Shown here: piece after piece, positions 1 through 8,947 of the stretch
Layout of the letters: the number at the start of each line of letters is the position of its first letter
How positions within the stretch are numbered: position 1 is the stretch's first letter
DNA from: Pseudomonadota bacterium
GTDB taxonomy: Bacteria > Pseudomonadota > Alphaproteobacteria > Rhizobiales > Rhizobiaceae
Assembly (NCBI GenBank): GCA_023419535.1
Contig: JAEZXX010000079.1
Location: 1 to 47,650 of the forward strand
Direction: 5' to 3'
Length of the DNA stretch: 47,650 nucleotides
Translations under genes and position numbers: made by a program
Notes under the pieces: generated by a model
Told to the model about the DNA's origin: nothing
The model's database searches: none
Seen by the model: the letters and a program-made list of their open reading frames with translations, nothing else

Positions 1-1212
1 GCCCACGGTGAAGGTCACCATGAAGCCGATGGTCCAGAGCATCGGCACGTCGAAGGTGATGCGGCCCTTGTACATGGTGAAGAGCCAGTTGAAGATCTTG
101 GCGCCCGTCGGGATCGAGATGATCATCGTCGTGATCCCGAAGAACGAGTTCACCGTCGCGCCCGCCCCCATCGTGAAGAAATGGTGGAGCCAGACGAGGT
201 AGGACAGGATCGTGATGACGACGGTGGCGTAGACCATCGAGACGTAGCCGAAGAGGCGCTTCCTCGAATAGGTCGCCACGACCTCCGAGAAGATGCCGAA
301 GGCCGGCAGGATCAGGATGTAGACCTCCGGGTGGCCCCAGATCCAGATGAGGTTCACGTACATCATCGGGTTGCCGCCGAGATCGTTCGTGAAGAAGTTC
401 GTGCCGACATAGCGGTCGAGCGTCAGCAGCGTGATGCAGACCGTCAGCACCGGGAAGGACGCCACGATCAGGATGTTCGTGCACAGCGAGGTCCAGGTGA
501 AGATGGGCATCTTCATCAGGCCCATGCCGGGCGCGCGCATCTTCACGATGGTCACGATCAGGTTGATGCCGGACAGCGTCGTGCCGATACCCGCGATCTG
601 CAGCGCCCAGAGATAGTAGTCGACGCCCACCCCCGGACTGTAGGCCGCCCCCGACAAGGGCGGATAGGCGAGCCACCCGGTGCGCGCGAACTCTCCGACG
701 AAGAGCGAGATCATGATGAGGATGGCGCCCGCCGCCGTCATCCAGAAGGAGAAGTTGTTGAGGAAGGGGAAGGCGACGTCGCGCGCGCCGATCTGCAGCG
801 GCATGACGTAGTTCATCAGGCCCGTGATCAGCGGCATCGCCACGAAGAAGATCATGATCACGCCGTGGGCGGTGAAAATCTGGTCGTAGTGGTGCGGCGG
901 CAGGAAGCCCTCGTTCGCGCCGAAGGCGATCGCCTGCTGGGCGCGCATCAGGAGCGCGTCGGCGAAGCCGCGCAGCAGCATGACGATGCCCAGCACCATG
1001 TACATGATGCCGATCTTCTTGTGATCGACGCTCGTGAACCATTCGGTCCAGAGGTAGCCCCAGAGCCGGTAGTAGGTGAGCGCGCCGAGGAGGCCCGCGC
1101 CCAGCACCGCGACGACCGCGAAGGTGACGAGGATGACCGGGTCGTAGAACGGAATCGCCCCGATGGTGAGGCGCCCGAAGATCAACTGGTAGAGGCCCGT
1201 TTCGGCAAGCAT
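1..1212 (-). CDS. cyoB: Cytochrome bo3 ubiquinol oxidase subunit I (partial, C-terminus beyond window)
   Basis: Heme-copper terminal oxidase core subunit in the inner membrane. It oxidises ubiquinol, reduces O2 to water and pumps protons. My reverse-strand translation from the ATG at 1212 gives about 404 residues with no stop before the left edge. The family is usually about 660 residues, so the C-terminal third is missing. Visible family features are WTEWFTSVDHKKIGIMY near the N-terminus, the heme-ligand stretch TAHGVIMIFF, the loop GGNPMMYVNLIWIWGHPEVYIL with the Cu-B/cross-linked His-Tyr region, and the LHHFFTMG segment. Many membrane helices are evident. The gene follows cyoA by about 60 bp on the same strand, the usual cyoABCD order. 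Confidence is high; only the truncation by the window edge is special. Confidence 0.96.
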   Translation of the reverse strand, partial: MLAETGLYQLIFGRLTIGAIPFYDPVILVTFAVVAVLGAGLLGALTYYRLWGYLWTEWFTSVDHKKIGIMYMVLGIVMLLRGFADALLMRAQQAIAFGANEGFLPPHHYDQIFTAHGVIMIFFVAMPLITGLMNYVMPLQIGARDVAFPFLNNFSFWMTAAGAILIMISLFVGEFARTGWLAYPPLSGAAYSPGVGVDYYLWALQIAGIGTTLSGINLIVTIVKMRAPGMGLMKMPIFTWTSLCTNILIVASFPVLTVCITLLTLDRYVGTNFFTNDLGGNPMMYVNLIWIWGHPEVYILILPAFGIFSEVVATYSRKRLFGYVSMVYATVVITILSYLVWLHHFFTMGAGATVNSFFGITTMIISIPTGAKIFNWLFTMYKGRITFDVPMLWTIGFMVTFTVG

Positions 1213-1275
1213 TGCTCAGGTCCGGTTCTTAAGCGTTCTCGGATGGGCGGGGGCACTTTCGCCCCGTCCGGCCTC

Positions 1276-2508
1276 TCATTCGTTCAACTGGCTGGGCGCC
1301 GGCTCGCTCGCGTCCGGCGCGGGTCCCGCGCCCGGCTCGCCGGGACGGTCGCCCTCGTGGGCGCCCTGGCCCGACTCGGCGGGCGTCGAGGGCGCCGCCT
1401 CGCCGTCGCGCGGCGGGCGGGAGGAGGCGGGGAAGGTCGCACCCGGCGCCTCCGCGTCTCCGGGCTGCCGCGGGGAGGCGTAGCCGTCCGGGCCATGGCC
1501 GGCGCTGCCGTCGTGGGCGCGGTTGGAATCGTAGACCAGCCGGTCGAGATTGCCGAGGCCCTCGAGCCCGGCGCCGCCCTGCATGTCGATGTGCATCATC
1601 TCGTCGGCGCACATGCGGCCCGGCTCGACGCACAGGTTCAAAATCGAGTGATAGAGGCCGTTCTGGACCTCCGAATAATAGTGGACGGGCTCCAGCTCGC
1701 TCGGCGCCTCGACTTCCAGGTAGCGCTCGGCGGTCAGCGGCTCGCCCTGCTCGCGCACCTGCGCGACCCAGGCGTCGAAATCTTGCGCCGACAGGCCGTG
1801 GAAGCGGAAGCGCATGTTGGCGAAGCCCGGGCCGGAATAGTTGGCCGAGAAGCCCGCATAGTTGCCCTCCTCGTTGATGACGGCGTGCAGCTGCGTCTGC
1901 ATGCCGGGCATCGCATAGATCATGCCCGACAGCGCCGGCACGTAGAACGCGTTCATGATCGAGGTGGAGGTGAGGCGGAAGTTGATCGGCGTGTCGACGG
2001 GAGCGGCGAGCTCGTTGACCGTCGCGATGCCGAGTTCTGGGTAGATGAACATCCACTTCCAGTCCATCGCCACGACCTGGACGGTGAGGGTCTCGGTCTC
2101 CTCGGTCACCGGCGTCGAGGCGTCGATCCGGTCGAGCGGGCGATAGGGATCGAGGAGGTGGGTGAAGAGCCAGGTGATGGCGCCGAGCGCGATGATGATC
2201 ATCAGCGGCGCGGTCCAGATCAGCACCTCGAGCTGGGTCGAGTGGTGCCATTCGGGATCGTATTCGGCGTGTCTGTTCGAGGCCCGGTAGCGCCAGGCGA
2301 AGATCAGCGTGAATGCGATGACCGGCACGATGATGAGCAGCATCAGGCCGGTGGAGTAGAGGATGAGGTTCGCCTGGCGCGCCGCGACGTCGCCCGACGG
2401 GTTCATCACCACCATCCCGCAGCCCGACAGGAGGGCGGCCAGGCCGAGGAGGGGGACCGTTCGCAGAAGTTTCGAAATCAAGGCAGACCTCGGCCAGTCG
2501 GGCTTCAC
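1276..2508 (-). CDS. cyoA: Cytochrome bo3 ubiquinol oxidase subunit II
   Basis: Subunit II of the bo3 quinol oxidase. It is a lipoprotein with two N-terminal membrane helices and a periplasmic cupredoxin-like domain. A signal sequence with lipobox LSGC is followed by two hydrophobic segments and the domain containing VVAMDWKWMFIYPE and NAFYVPALSGMIYAMPGM. The Cu-A ligands of cytochrome c oxidases are absent, as expected for a quinol oxidase. The C-terminus carries about 80 low-complexity Pro/Gly/Ala/Glu residues beyond the usual end. The start is uncertain. GTG at 2508 has AGGTGG five bases upstream and is chosen here. GTG at 2517 lies inside that ribosome site. TTG at 2481 would give a classic short lipoprotein signal and is a real alternative. 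The gene is first in the cyo operon, divergent from the MFS gene. Confidence 0.95.
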   Translation of the reverse strand: MKPDWPRSALISKLLRTVPLLGLAALLSGCGMVVMNPSGDVAARQANLILYSTGLMLLIIVPVIAFTLIFAWRYRASNRHAEYDPEWHHSTQLEVLIWTAPLMIIIALGAITWLFTHLLDPYRPLDRIDASTPVTEETETLTVQVVAMDWKWMFIYPELGIATVNELAAPVDTPINFRLTSTSIMNAFYVPALSGMIYAMPGMQTQLHAVINEEGNYAGFSANYSGPGFANMRFRFHGLSAQDFDAWVAQVREQGEPLTAERYLEVEAPSELEPVHYYSEVQNGLYHSILNLCVEPGRMCADEMMHIDMQGGAGLEGLGNLDRLVYDSNRAHDGSAGHGPDGYASPRQPGDAEAPGATFPASSRPPRDGEAAPSTPAESGQGAHEGDRPGEPGAGPAPDASEPAPSQLNE

Positions 2509-2517
2509 GTCATCCAC

Positions 2518-2661
2518 CTAGGTCGTTTGCGCAAAGGGAAGGATTGGACGTTTTGTCCACCCCTCCTCCCTTTGACGGGGGAACGGCCCTAAGATTACTC
2601 ACATGCTAGAGGGCGGGCCGCGATCGGCCATAGGTATCGCCTGCTTCGCGGAGACAATGTC
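2518..2661. promoter_or_regulatory. Divergent promoter region between cyoA and the MFS gene
   Basis: This 144-bp gap separates two divergent genes and must hold both promoters. It contains a perfect 10-bp palindrome TTTGCGCAAA at 2526-2535 and, at 2545-2559, an inverted repeat TGGAC-N5-GTCCA. Neither matches a regulator site I can name with confidence, and I found no clear FNR box (TTGAT-N4-ATCAA). Confidence 0.45.
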
Positions 2662-3996
2662 ATGACTCTCTCTTCGGACGCAGCGTCCACGAGTTCGGTG
2701 GAGCACGATGCGCGCCTTGCGACCGGCGGGCAAGGTCATGCCATCTCGCCGAACGAACTGGCGATCGGAGTCGTCATATCGCGGGCCTCGGAAGCCTTCG
2801 ACTTCTTCGTCTTCGGAATCGCCTGCGTCCTCGTCTTCCCGGCGCTGGTCTTTCCCTTCGCCGATCCTCTGACGGGCACGCTCTACTCCTTCGCCATCTT
2901 CTCCCTCGCCTTTGTCGTGCGTCCGCTCGGCTCGATCCTCTTCCTCAAGGTCGACCGGATCCACGGGCGCGGCATGAAGCTGACGATCTCGCTCTTCCTG
3001 CTCGGCGGCTCCACCGCCTTCATCGCCTTTCTGCCGAGCTATCAGGCTCTCGGGGCGATCTCGATCGTGGCTCTGGTCCTCTTCCGCATCGGACAGGGCA
3101 TCGCGCTCGGCGGCGCCTATGACGGGCTGGCCGCGCTTCTGTCGCTCAACGCGCCGGAAAAGCACCGCGGCTGGTATGCGATGGTCCCGCAGATGGGCCA
3201 GCCCATCGGCTTCATCGTCGCGAGCGCGCTCTTCGCCTTCTTCTACCTCAACCTCACGGCCGAGGACTTCCTCTCCTGGGGCTGGCGCTACCCGTTCTTC
3301 GTCGCCTTCACGATCAACGTCGTCGCCCTCTTCGCGCGGCTGCGCCTCGTCGCGACCGAGGAGTACGCCGAGCTCTACAAGAGCCGGCATCTCGCCCCGA
3401 CGCGCGTCTCGCGGATCATCGGCACGCGCGGTCGCGAACTTCTGATCGGCGCCTTCGTGCCGCTGGCGAGCTTCGCGCTCTTCCACCTCGTCACGATCTT
3501 CCCGATCTCCTACGTCGACCTGTTCACCGACCGCTCGATCGGCGAGTTCCTGATCGTCCAGCTGGTCGGCGCCTTCGTGTGCCTGGGCTGCATCATGCTC
3601 TCGGGCGTCGTGGCGGACCGGATCGGGCGGCGCCGCCACCTCGGCTACTGCGCGATCGCCATCGCGATCTTCGCCGTGCTTTCGCCGATCCTCCTCTCGC
3701 TCGACACGCTCGGCGAGACGGCCTTCATCATCCTCGGCTTCGCGCTGCTCGGGCTCAGCCACGGCCAGGCCTCGGGCGCCGTCGCCTCCAACTTCGCCGA
3801 CCAGGACCGCTACACCGGCTCGGCGCTGACCTCGGACCTCGCATGGCTCTTCGGCGCGGGCTTCGCGCCGCTCGTCGCGCTGTTCTTCACCGCCCAGTTC
3901 GGCGTCGTCGCGATCGCGGTCTACCTCCTGTCCGGTGCGCTCTGCACGCTCGCCGCGCTGCGCTTCAACCGTTCGCTGCGCATCGACGACGTCTGA
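2662..3996 (+). CDS. MFS transporter, metabolite:H+ symporter (MHS) type
   Basis: A 444-residue inner-membrane carrier with about 12 hydrophobic helices. After a polar N-terminus of about 30 residues come ASEAFDFFVFGIA (helix 1) and VVRPLGSILF, then RIGQGIALGGAYDGLAALL, the MHS-style helix 4 motif. SWGWRYPFF follows, with VVADRIGRRR as the cytoplasmic loop of the second half. These features place it in the metabolite:H+ symporter group, whose members usually carry organic acids, osmolytes or related small anions; the substrate here cannot be read from sequence. The next gene starts five bases after its stop and encodes an AGE-family sugar isomerase, so the pair is probably one transcript. The spacing hints at a joint role, but MHS carriers are not typical sugar transporters. 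Confidence 0.88.
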   Translation: MTLSSDAASTSSVEHDARLATGGQGHAISPNELAIGVVISRASEAFDFFVFGIACVLVFPALVFPFADPLTGTLYSFAIFSLAFVVRPLGSILFLKVDRIHGRGMKLTISLFLLGGSTAFIAFLPSYQALGAISIVALVLFRIGQGIALGGAYDGLAALLSLNAPEKHRGWYAMVPQMGQPIGFIVASALFAFFYLNLTAEDFLSWGWRYPFFVAFTINVVALFARLRLVATEEYAELYKSRHLAPTRVSRIIGTRGRELLIGAFVPLASFALFHLVTIFPISYVDLFTDRSIGEFLIVQLVGAFVCLGCIMLSGVVADRIGRRRHLGYCAIAIAIFAVLSPILLSLDTLGETAFIILGFALLGLSHGQASGAVASNFADQDRYTGSALTSDLAWLFGAGFAPLVALFFTAQFGVVAIAVYLLSGALCTLAALRFNRSLRIDDV

Positions 3997-4000
3997 TCCG

Positions 4001-5236
4001 ATGATCGGGCGGCCCGGCATCCCGGAGCATGGTCCGTTCTTCGGAACGCCGGGGCACCGCGCCGACCTCCTCGCCGACGCGAAGGCCCAGCTCGACTTCT
4101 TCAGGCCGAGCCTCGACCCGGCCGGCGGCTTTCACGCGCAAGGGATCGACGGACGCCCGATCGCGGGGACCCTGCGCGAGCTCCATGCGACGACCCGCAT
4201 GGTCCATTCCTTCGCACTCGCGCACCTCGCCGGGTTCCCCGACTGCGAGGCGGTCATCGACCACGGCATGGACGCGCTCTGGCGCTTCCATCGCGACGGC
4301 GCACGGGGCGGCTACCGCTGGTCCTTCGCGCCCGGCGGCGCACCGGCGGACGCGACCCGCCTCGCCTACGGCCACGCCTTCGTGCTTCTGGCGGGCGCCA
4401 GCGCGAAGATGGCTGGCCATCCGGACGCCGACCGGCTGATCGAGGACGTCCTCGACATCATCGAGACGCGCTTCTGGGAGCGCGAGACGGGCCGCATGCG
4501 AGAGGAGTTCGCCGGCGATTGGCAGCCGCTTTCGGCCTATCGCGGCATGAACGCCAACATGCACATGTCCGAGGCGCTGCTGGCCGCGTTCGAGGCGACG
4601 GGCGACCGGACCTTCCTCGCCCGCGCGCGCGGCATCTTCGACTTCTTCGTCGGCCGGATGGGCAGTGGCCATGCCTGGCGGCTACCCGAGCATTTCGACG
4701 AGGACTGGCGGGTCGACCGATCCTACGAGGGAGACCCGATGTTCCGCCCGGCCGGCTCGACGCCCGGCCATTCCTTCGAATTCGCCCGGCTGATCCTGCA
4801 GCTGCACGCGCGCACGCCGGACGACACGCTCCTCGGCTGGGCTCGGAACCTCTACGACCGCGCCCTCGCCGATGGCTGGGACGGGGCCCGCGGCGGCCTC
4901 GTCTACACCGTCGATCCGGCGGACGGACGCACCCTTCGCGACAATCGCTATTGGTGGCCGGTGACGGAAGCGATCGGCGCCGCCGCCGCCCTGATCAAGC
5001 TCGGGGACGACCGGCACGAGGACTATCGCCGCTTCCGGCAGGCGGCCGAACGTCTTTTCATCGACAGGGTCCACGGCGGCTGGCTGCCCGAGGCGCGCGC
5101 CGCGGATGGTTCGACCGGCACGCAGTTCACCGGCAAGCCCGACCTCTATCATTCGCTGCAGGCGGCGCTCTTCCCGCTCGCGCCCGGCGTCGCGATCGAC
5201 GCCGAGGGCTTGCGGGCGATAGAGGCTGCAGGCTAG
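4001..5236 (+). CDS. AGE-family sugar isomerase/epimerase (D-mannose isomerase or YihS-like)
   Basis: Member of the N-acylglucosamine 2-epimerase superfamily, an (alpha/alpha)6-barrel enzyme. Relatives interconvert mannose, fructose and glucose or epimerise N-acetylglucosamine. The ATG at 4001 gives 411 residues, the usual family length. The open frame begins earlier, inside the upstream gene, but 4001 is the sensible start. Family signatures are GMNANMHMSEALLAAFEATGD in the middle, PGHSFEFARLIL with the catalytic-type His, NRYWWPVTEAIGAAAAL, and a late TGKPDLYHSLQAAL containing the second His. The NANMH and GKPDLYH forms favour the mannose isomerase/YihS branch over the GlcNAc epimerase branch. 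It is cytoplasmic with no signal. It is probably cotranscribed with the MFS gene ending at 3996. Confidence 0.87.
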   Translation: MIGRPGIPEHGPFFGTPGHRADLLADAKAQLDFFRPSLDPAGGFHAQGIDGRPIAGTLRELHATTRMVHSFALAHLAGFPDCEAVIDHGMDALWRFHRDGARGGYRWSFAPGGAPADATRLAYGHAFVLLAGASAKMAGHPDADRLIEDVLDIIETRFWERETGRMREEFAGDWQPLSAYRGMNANMHMSEALLAAFEATGDRTFLARARGIFDFFVGRMGSGHAWRLPEHFDEDWRVDRSYEGDPMFRPAGSTPGHSFEFARLILQLHARTPDDTLLGWARNLYDRALADGWDGARGGLVYTVDPADGRTLRDNRYWWPVTEAIGAAAALIKLGDDRHEDYRRFRQAAERLFIDRVHGGWLPEARAADGSTGTQFTGKPDLYHSLQAALFPLAPGVAIDAEGLRAIEAAG

Positions 5237-5340
5237 CGGACGCCGGCTGGAGCGCGAAGGCTGAAGCGCCCGAAGCGCGTCCGCCAGACGTCACGCCTGC
5301 TGCGACGGCGTCGAACGCGTGCCTACCTCCCAGCCTCTCA

Positions 5341-5422
5341 TCCTCGGGCTCGACCCGAGGATCCAAGCCGTCGACGCTTCTGTTCCGTCAATCGCCGTGG
5401 ATCCTCGGGTCAAGCCCGAGGA
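5341..5422. repeat. REP-like palindrome doublet (copy 1)
   Basis: Two 21-bp imperfect palindromes with 8-bp arms TCCTCGGG/CCCGAGGA lie at 5341-5361 and 5402-5422. The second is a near-exact reverse complement of the first (loops CTCGA and TCAAG), so they form an inverted pair whose starts are 61 bp apart. They sit between the convergent ends of the AGE gene and eutC, in a gap (5237-5473) that holds no gene. A diverged doublet with the same layout lies at 47480-47564. Such extragenic palindromes are common in alphaproteobacteria and can act as mRNA end-protecting hairpins. Confidence 0.8.
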
Positions 5423-5473
5423 CGACGAGTGGAACGGTCCATGCTCGAACGACCATCGCCGAGCCGCCTCCCC

Positions 5474-6286
5474 TCAATCTCGCGTCAAGAAGTTCGCCCC
5501 GCCTGCTGGGCCCACCGCGGCGGGCGCCTCCTCCTCGTCCTTGAGAGCGACGCCCGAGAGGCCGCGCGAAAAGGCTTCGCCCATCAGATAGACGAGCTTG
5601 GCCGCCGCGCGCTCGGGCTTCAGTCCCTCCGCACGCACGTTGGAGATGCAGTTGCGCGCTTCGTCGGTGAGGCCGATGCGGGGCCCGAGCGTGAGATAGA
5701 GGCCGAGGCTGTCGGGCGAGGAGAGACCGGGCCGCTCGCCGATGAGGACGACGACAATGCGCGCCCTCAAGACCTCGCCGATCTCGTCGCCGATCGCGAC
5801 GCGGCCTTGGGCGACGATCGAGACGGGCGCGAGCGACCAGCCCTTCGCGTCGACCAGCGGGCGCAGCGCCTGAAGAAGGCGGGCGGCATTCTCCTCCACC
5901 GCGAAGGCCGACAAGCCGTCGGCGACGACGAGCGCCACGTCGACGCCGGACGAAGCGCTCGCCTCGAGCGCCGTCCGCGAGGGCGCGTCGAGACGGCGTC
6001 CGTCGTCCGGGCGCTGGAGATAGGCCGCGCGGTCGGCCGCGCGGCTGTGCAGCGGGATCGCCGCCCCGAACGTCCCCTCGATCCGCGCCCCGAGGGCCGC
6101 GACGTCGAGCGCCCGGTGCACCGCGCTGCGCGCCTTGGCGTGAGCGAGCTGGAAGGCCAGATGCGGGCGGGTCGGCAGGCTGGTGCCCGAACGGCCGAGC
6201 GCGATGCGCGCGGGCGTCACCTCGCGCAGCCGCTCCCAGGGATTGGGAACGACGATCGCCGTCGGCCGGTCATCCTCGCCGCTCAC
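5474..6286 (-). CDS. eutC: Ethanolamine ammonia-lyase small subunit
   Basis: Small subunit of adenosylcobalamin-dependent ethanolamine ammonia-lyase, which splits ethanolamine into acetaldehyde and ammonia in complex with EutB. The GTG start at 6286 overlaps the eutB stop (GTGA), giving 270 residues; the open frame runs far upstream only because of high GC. Family features are NPWERLREVTPARIALGRSG near the N-terminus, LAHAKARSAVH, a central GVDVALVVADGLSA, VLIGERPGLSSPDSLGLYLT, RNCISNVRAEGL and a late AAKLVYLMGEAF. Length is typical for non-enteric EutC, which lacks the N-terminal targeting extension seen in microcompartment-borne enzymes. That agrees with the absence of shell genes here. Confidence 0.96.
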   Translation of the reverse strand: MSGEDDRPTAIVVPNPWERLREVTPARIALGRSGTSLPTRPHLAFQLAHAKARSAVHRALDVAALGARIEGTFGAAIPLHSRAADRAAYLQRPDDGRRLDAPSRTALEASASSGVDVALVVADGLSAFAVEENAARLLQALRPLVDAKGWSLAPVSIVAQGRVAIGDEIGEVLRARIVVVLIGERPGLSSPDSLGLYLTLGPRIGLTDEARNCISNVRAEGLKPERAAAKLVYLMGEAFSRGLSGVALKDEEEAPAAVGPAGGANFLTRD

Positions 6287-7674
6287 GACGCCCTCGCCGT
6301 CAGCGCCTGGCTGAAGGCGCGGGGCAGCTCGCGGCCGAGCGCCAGCCGCTCGCCCGGCTCGAAGATGCCGGCGCGCTCCAGCCAGGCCTGGAACTCCGGC
6401 GCCGGCTTCAGGCCGAGCACCCGCCGCGCATAGAGCGCGTCGTGGAACGAGGTCGTCTGGTAGTTCAGCATGATGTCGTCCGAGCCCGGAATGCCCATCA
6501 CGAAGGAGACGCCGGCGACCCCGAGCATGGTCAGCAGCGTGTCCATGTCGTTCTGGTCGGCCTCGGCGTGGTTGGTGTAGCAGATGTCGCAGCCCATCGG
6601 CACGCCGAGAAGCTTGCCGCAGAAATGGTCCTCCAGCCCGGCGCGGATGATCTGCCGGCCGTCGTAGAGATATTCCGGACCGATGAAGCCGACGACGGTG
6701 TTGACGAGGAGCGGCCGGAAGACCCGCGCGACCCCGTAGGCGCGCGCCTCCAGAGTCTGCTGGTCGACGCCGTGATGGGCACCGGCCGACAGGCAGCTGC
6801 CCTGCCCGGTCTCGAAATACAGGGCGTTGTCGCCGAGCGCACCCCGTTTCAGGCTGGCAGCGGCCTCGTAGCCTTCGCGGAGCGTCGCCAGCGATACGCC
6901 GAAGGAGCGGTTGGCGCCTTCGGTCCCGGCGATCGACTGGAAGACGAGATCGACCGGCGCCCCGCGCTCGATCACCGCGATCGAGGTGGTGACGTGGGTG
7001 AGGACGCAGGACTGCGTGGGGATGTCGTAGCGCCGGATGATCTCGTCGAGCATGTGAACGAGGGTGGTCACCGCCGGCACGGAATCGGTCGCAGGGTTGA
7101 TGCCGATGGTCGCGTCCCCGCTCCCGTACATCAGGCCGTCGAGGATGGAGGCGGCGATGCCGGTCGGGTCGTCGGTCGGATGGTTCGGCTGGAGACGGGT
7201 CGACAGCCGGCCCGCGAGGCCGATCGTGTTGCGGAAGCGCGTGACGACGCGGCATTTGCGGGCGATCAGGACGAGGTCCTGGTTGCGGCAGATCTTGGAG
7301 ACCGCCGCGACCATCTCCGGCGTCAGCCCAGGAGCGAGCGCGGCGAGCGAAGCCTCGTCCGCCGCATCCGACAGGAGCCAGTCACGGAAGTCGCCGACGG
7401 TCAGATGCGACACGGCTGCGAAGGCGGCCGTTGCGTGGCCGTCGAGGATGAGGCGGGTCACCTCGTCCGCCTCGTAGGGCACGACGGCCTCGGCGAGGAA
7501 GGCTTTGAGCGGCAGGTCGGCGAGCGCCAGCTGGGCGGCGGCCCGCTCTTCCTCGTCGCCCGCGGCGAGGCCCGCCAGAACGTCGCCGGAGCGCTGGGGG
7601 CTCGCCTTGGCCATCAGCTCGGCGAGGGTTTGGAAGACGAAGCGCCGCCCGCCGGTGTCGAAGCTGTAGGCCAT
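6283..7674 (-). CDS. eutB: Ethanolamine ammonia-lyase large subunit
   Basis: Catalytic TIM-barrel subunit of ethanolamine ammonia-lyase, which binds ethanolamine and the adenosyl end of cobalamin. The ATG at 7674 gives 463 residues, close to the usual 453-465. The frame extends upstream, but the product from MAYSFDTG matches the family N-terminus. Signatures include LMAKASPQRSGDVLAGLAA, NTIGLAGRLSTRLQPNHPTDD, LDGLMYGSGDATIGINPATDS, YFETGQGSCLSAGAHHGVDQ, and GVPMGCDICYTNHAEADQND near the active site. It sits 28 bp after eutH and overlaps eutC, so the three genes form an operon. No EutA reactivase gene is next to it. Confidence 0.97.
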   Translation of the reverse strand: MAYSFDTGGRRFVFQTLAELMAKASPQRSGDVLAGLAAGDEEERAAAQLALADLPLKAFLAEAVVPYEADEVTRLILDGHATAAFAAVSHLTVGDFRDWLLSDAADEASLAALAPGLTPEMVAAVSKICRNQDLVLIARKCRVVTRFRNTIGLAGRLSTRLQPNHPTDDPTGIAASILDGLMYGSGDATIGINPATDSVPAVTTLVHMLDEIIRRYDIPTQSCVLTHVTTSIAVIERGAPVDLVFQSIAGTEGANRSFGVSLATLREGYEAAASLKRGALGDNALYFETGQGSCLSAGAHHGVDQQTLEARAYGVARVFRPLLVNTVVGFIGPEYLYDGRQIIRAGLEDHFCGKLLGVPMGCDICYTNHAEADQNDMDTLLTMLGVAGVSFVMGIPGSDDIMLNYQTTSFHDALYARRVLGLKPAPEFQAWLERAGIFEPGERLALGRELPRAFSQALTARAS

Positions 7675-7702
7675 TTCCGATCCCGTTCCTCGTCCGCCGC
7701 GC

Positions 7703-8947
7703 TCAGGCGGCGGGCAGCGGCGCCTCGGCCCGTCCGTCGGCCTGCGCCGAGACCCGCGCCGCCGCACCCATCACCTCCGCCCGAGGAACGGCGATGAGGA
7801 GCGCGATGAAGAAGCCGGCCAGGGCACCCGCCACCTTGCCGACCATGATGATGACGATGAGGCTGGGCTGAAAATTGGCGGTGAAGGCGAGATGGTCGCC
7901 GAAGAGGAAGGCGCCGCAGACGGCGAAGGAGAGCGTCAGCACCTTGTCGCGCGGCGTCATGTCCTCGACCAGCCGGAAGAGCGCGATGATGTTAGCGCAG
8001 GCCGCGACCAGTCCGGCCGCCCCCTCCGCCTGCAGGCCGAGACGCCGACCGAGCGTCTCCATCGGGCCCGACAGATAGCGCGTGATCAGGTAGACCATCG
8101 GGAATGCGCCGGCGAGCATGATGCCGATATAGCCGGCGAGCTCCAGCGCGCGGAACTGGTCGGCCTCGTCGGCGATGATCGGGTCGAAGCCCCAGCTGCC
8201 GAACAGGGTCGAGAAGGCGCCGGTGAAATATTCGATGATCGACAGGACGAGGATCAGGCGCAGGACCGCCGTCAGCACCCGCCCGAAGATCAGGAAGCCG
8301 CGGATCATCGCGCCCGGGATCAGTGCCAGACCGGCCGCGAAGGCGGCGCAGATGATAGCGAGCGGGATCAGGTTGGCGACGAGCTGCCCGAAGGTGATCG
8401 CCAGCGCGTAGGTCGCGTCCGCGTTGGTCGACACCGCGTCGCGGATGGTCGGCCCGGTCAGGATCAGGAGCACGCCCGCGACGAAGGCGCCGACGGGGAT
8501 CGAGAGGAAGCCGGCCATGGTGCCGAGCGCCATGTAGGGCCGGTCCTCCTCCTTCAGCATGGTCAGGCCGATGGGAATGGAGAAGATGATCGTCGCGCCC
8601 GCGAGGTAGCCGACGACCATGGCGATGATCCAGTCCTCGCGCGAGCGGGCGATGGCGTCCGCAAGCTGGTAGCCGCCCATGTCGACCGCGATGAAGGTGT
8701 TGGCGGCGACCGCCGGATCGGCGCCGACGGCGGCGAAGGCCGGGCCGAAGATCGCCGGGATCGCCGCCGAGACGTAGGGCTGGGCGGCCATGATGCCCGC
8801 GACGGGCACGAAGATGATGCCGATCGTGTAGAGGCCGGACAGGAACTCCTTCCCGAGCCCGCTCTCCTCGTCGACGATTGACGCGATGCAGCCTGCGAGC
8901 GCGCAGGCCATGATGACGTAGATGACGAGATTGCCGACGAGTTCCAT
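7703..8947 (-). CDS. eutH: Ethanolamine permease EutH
   Basis: A 414-residue inner-membrane protein with about 10-11 hydrophobic helices, matching the EutH family of ethanolamine facilitators. It matters when ethanolamine is scarce or protonated. Features include an N-terminal helix ending CIASIVDEESGLGKEFLSGLY, the motif AIFGPAFAAVGADPAVAANTFIAVDMGGYQLA, GTMAGFLSIPVGAFVAG, and VCGAFLFGDHLAFTANFQP near the end. The ATG at 8947 is followed directly by a hydrophobic stretch and is well placed. It is the first gene of eutHBC. The rest of the canonical eut operon (EutA, EutD, EutE, EutG, shell proteins, EutR) is not in this window. Confidence 0.96.
   Translation of the reverse strand: MELVGNLVIYVIMACALAGCIASIVDEESGLGKEFLSGLYTIGIIFVPVAGIMAAQPYVSAAIPAIFGPAFAAVGADPAVAANTFIAVDMGGYQLADAIARSREDWIIAMVVGYLAGATIIFSIPIGLTMLKEEDRPYMALGTMAGFLSIPVGAFVAGVLLILTGPTIRDAVSTNADATYALAITFGQLVANLIPLAIICAAFAAGLALIPGAMIRGFLIFGRVLTAVLRLILVLSIIEYFTGAFSTLFGSWGFDPIIADEADQFRALELAGYIGIMLAGAFPMVYLITRYLSGPMETLGRRLGLQAEGAAGLVAACANIIALFRLVEDMTPRDKVLTLSFAVCGAFLFGDHLAFTANFQPSLIVIIMVGKVAGALAGFFIALLIAVPRAEVMGAAARVSAQADGRAEAPLPAA

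Noticed and set aside
181..2592. An 803-residue open frame antisense to cyoA and cyoB
   Set aside because: The opposite strand encodes two clear oxidase subunits. The antisense product is Arg/Asp/His-rich without domains and is a by-product of high GC.
5474..8947. Ethanolamine microcompartment locus
   Set aside because: No shell protein, EutA, EutD, EutE or EutG gene flanks eutHBC.
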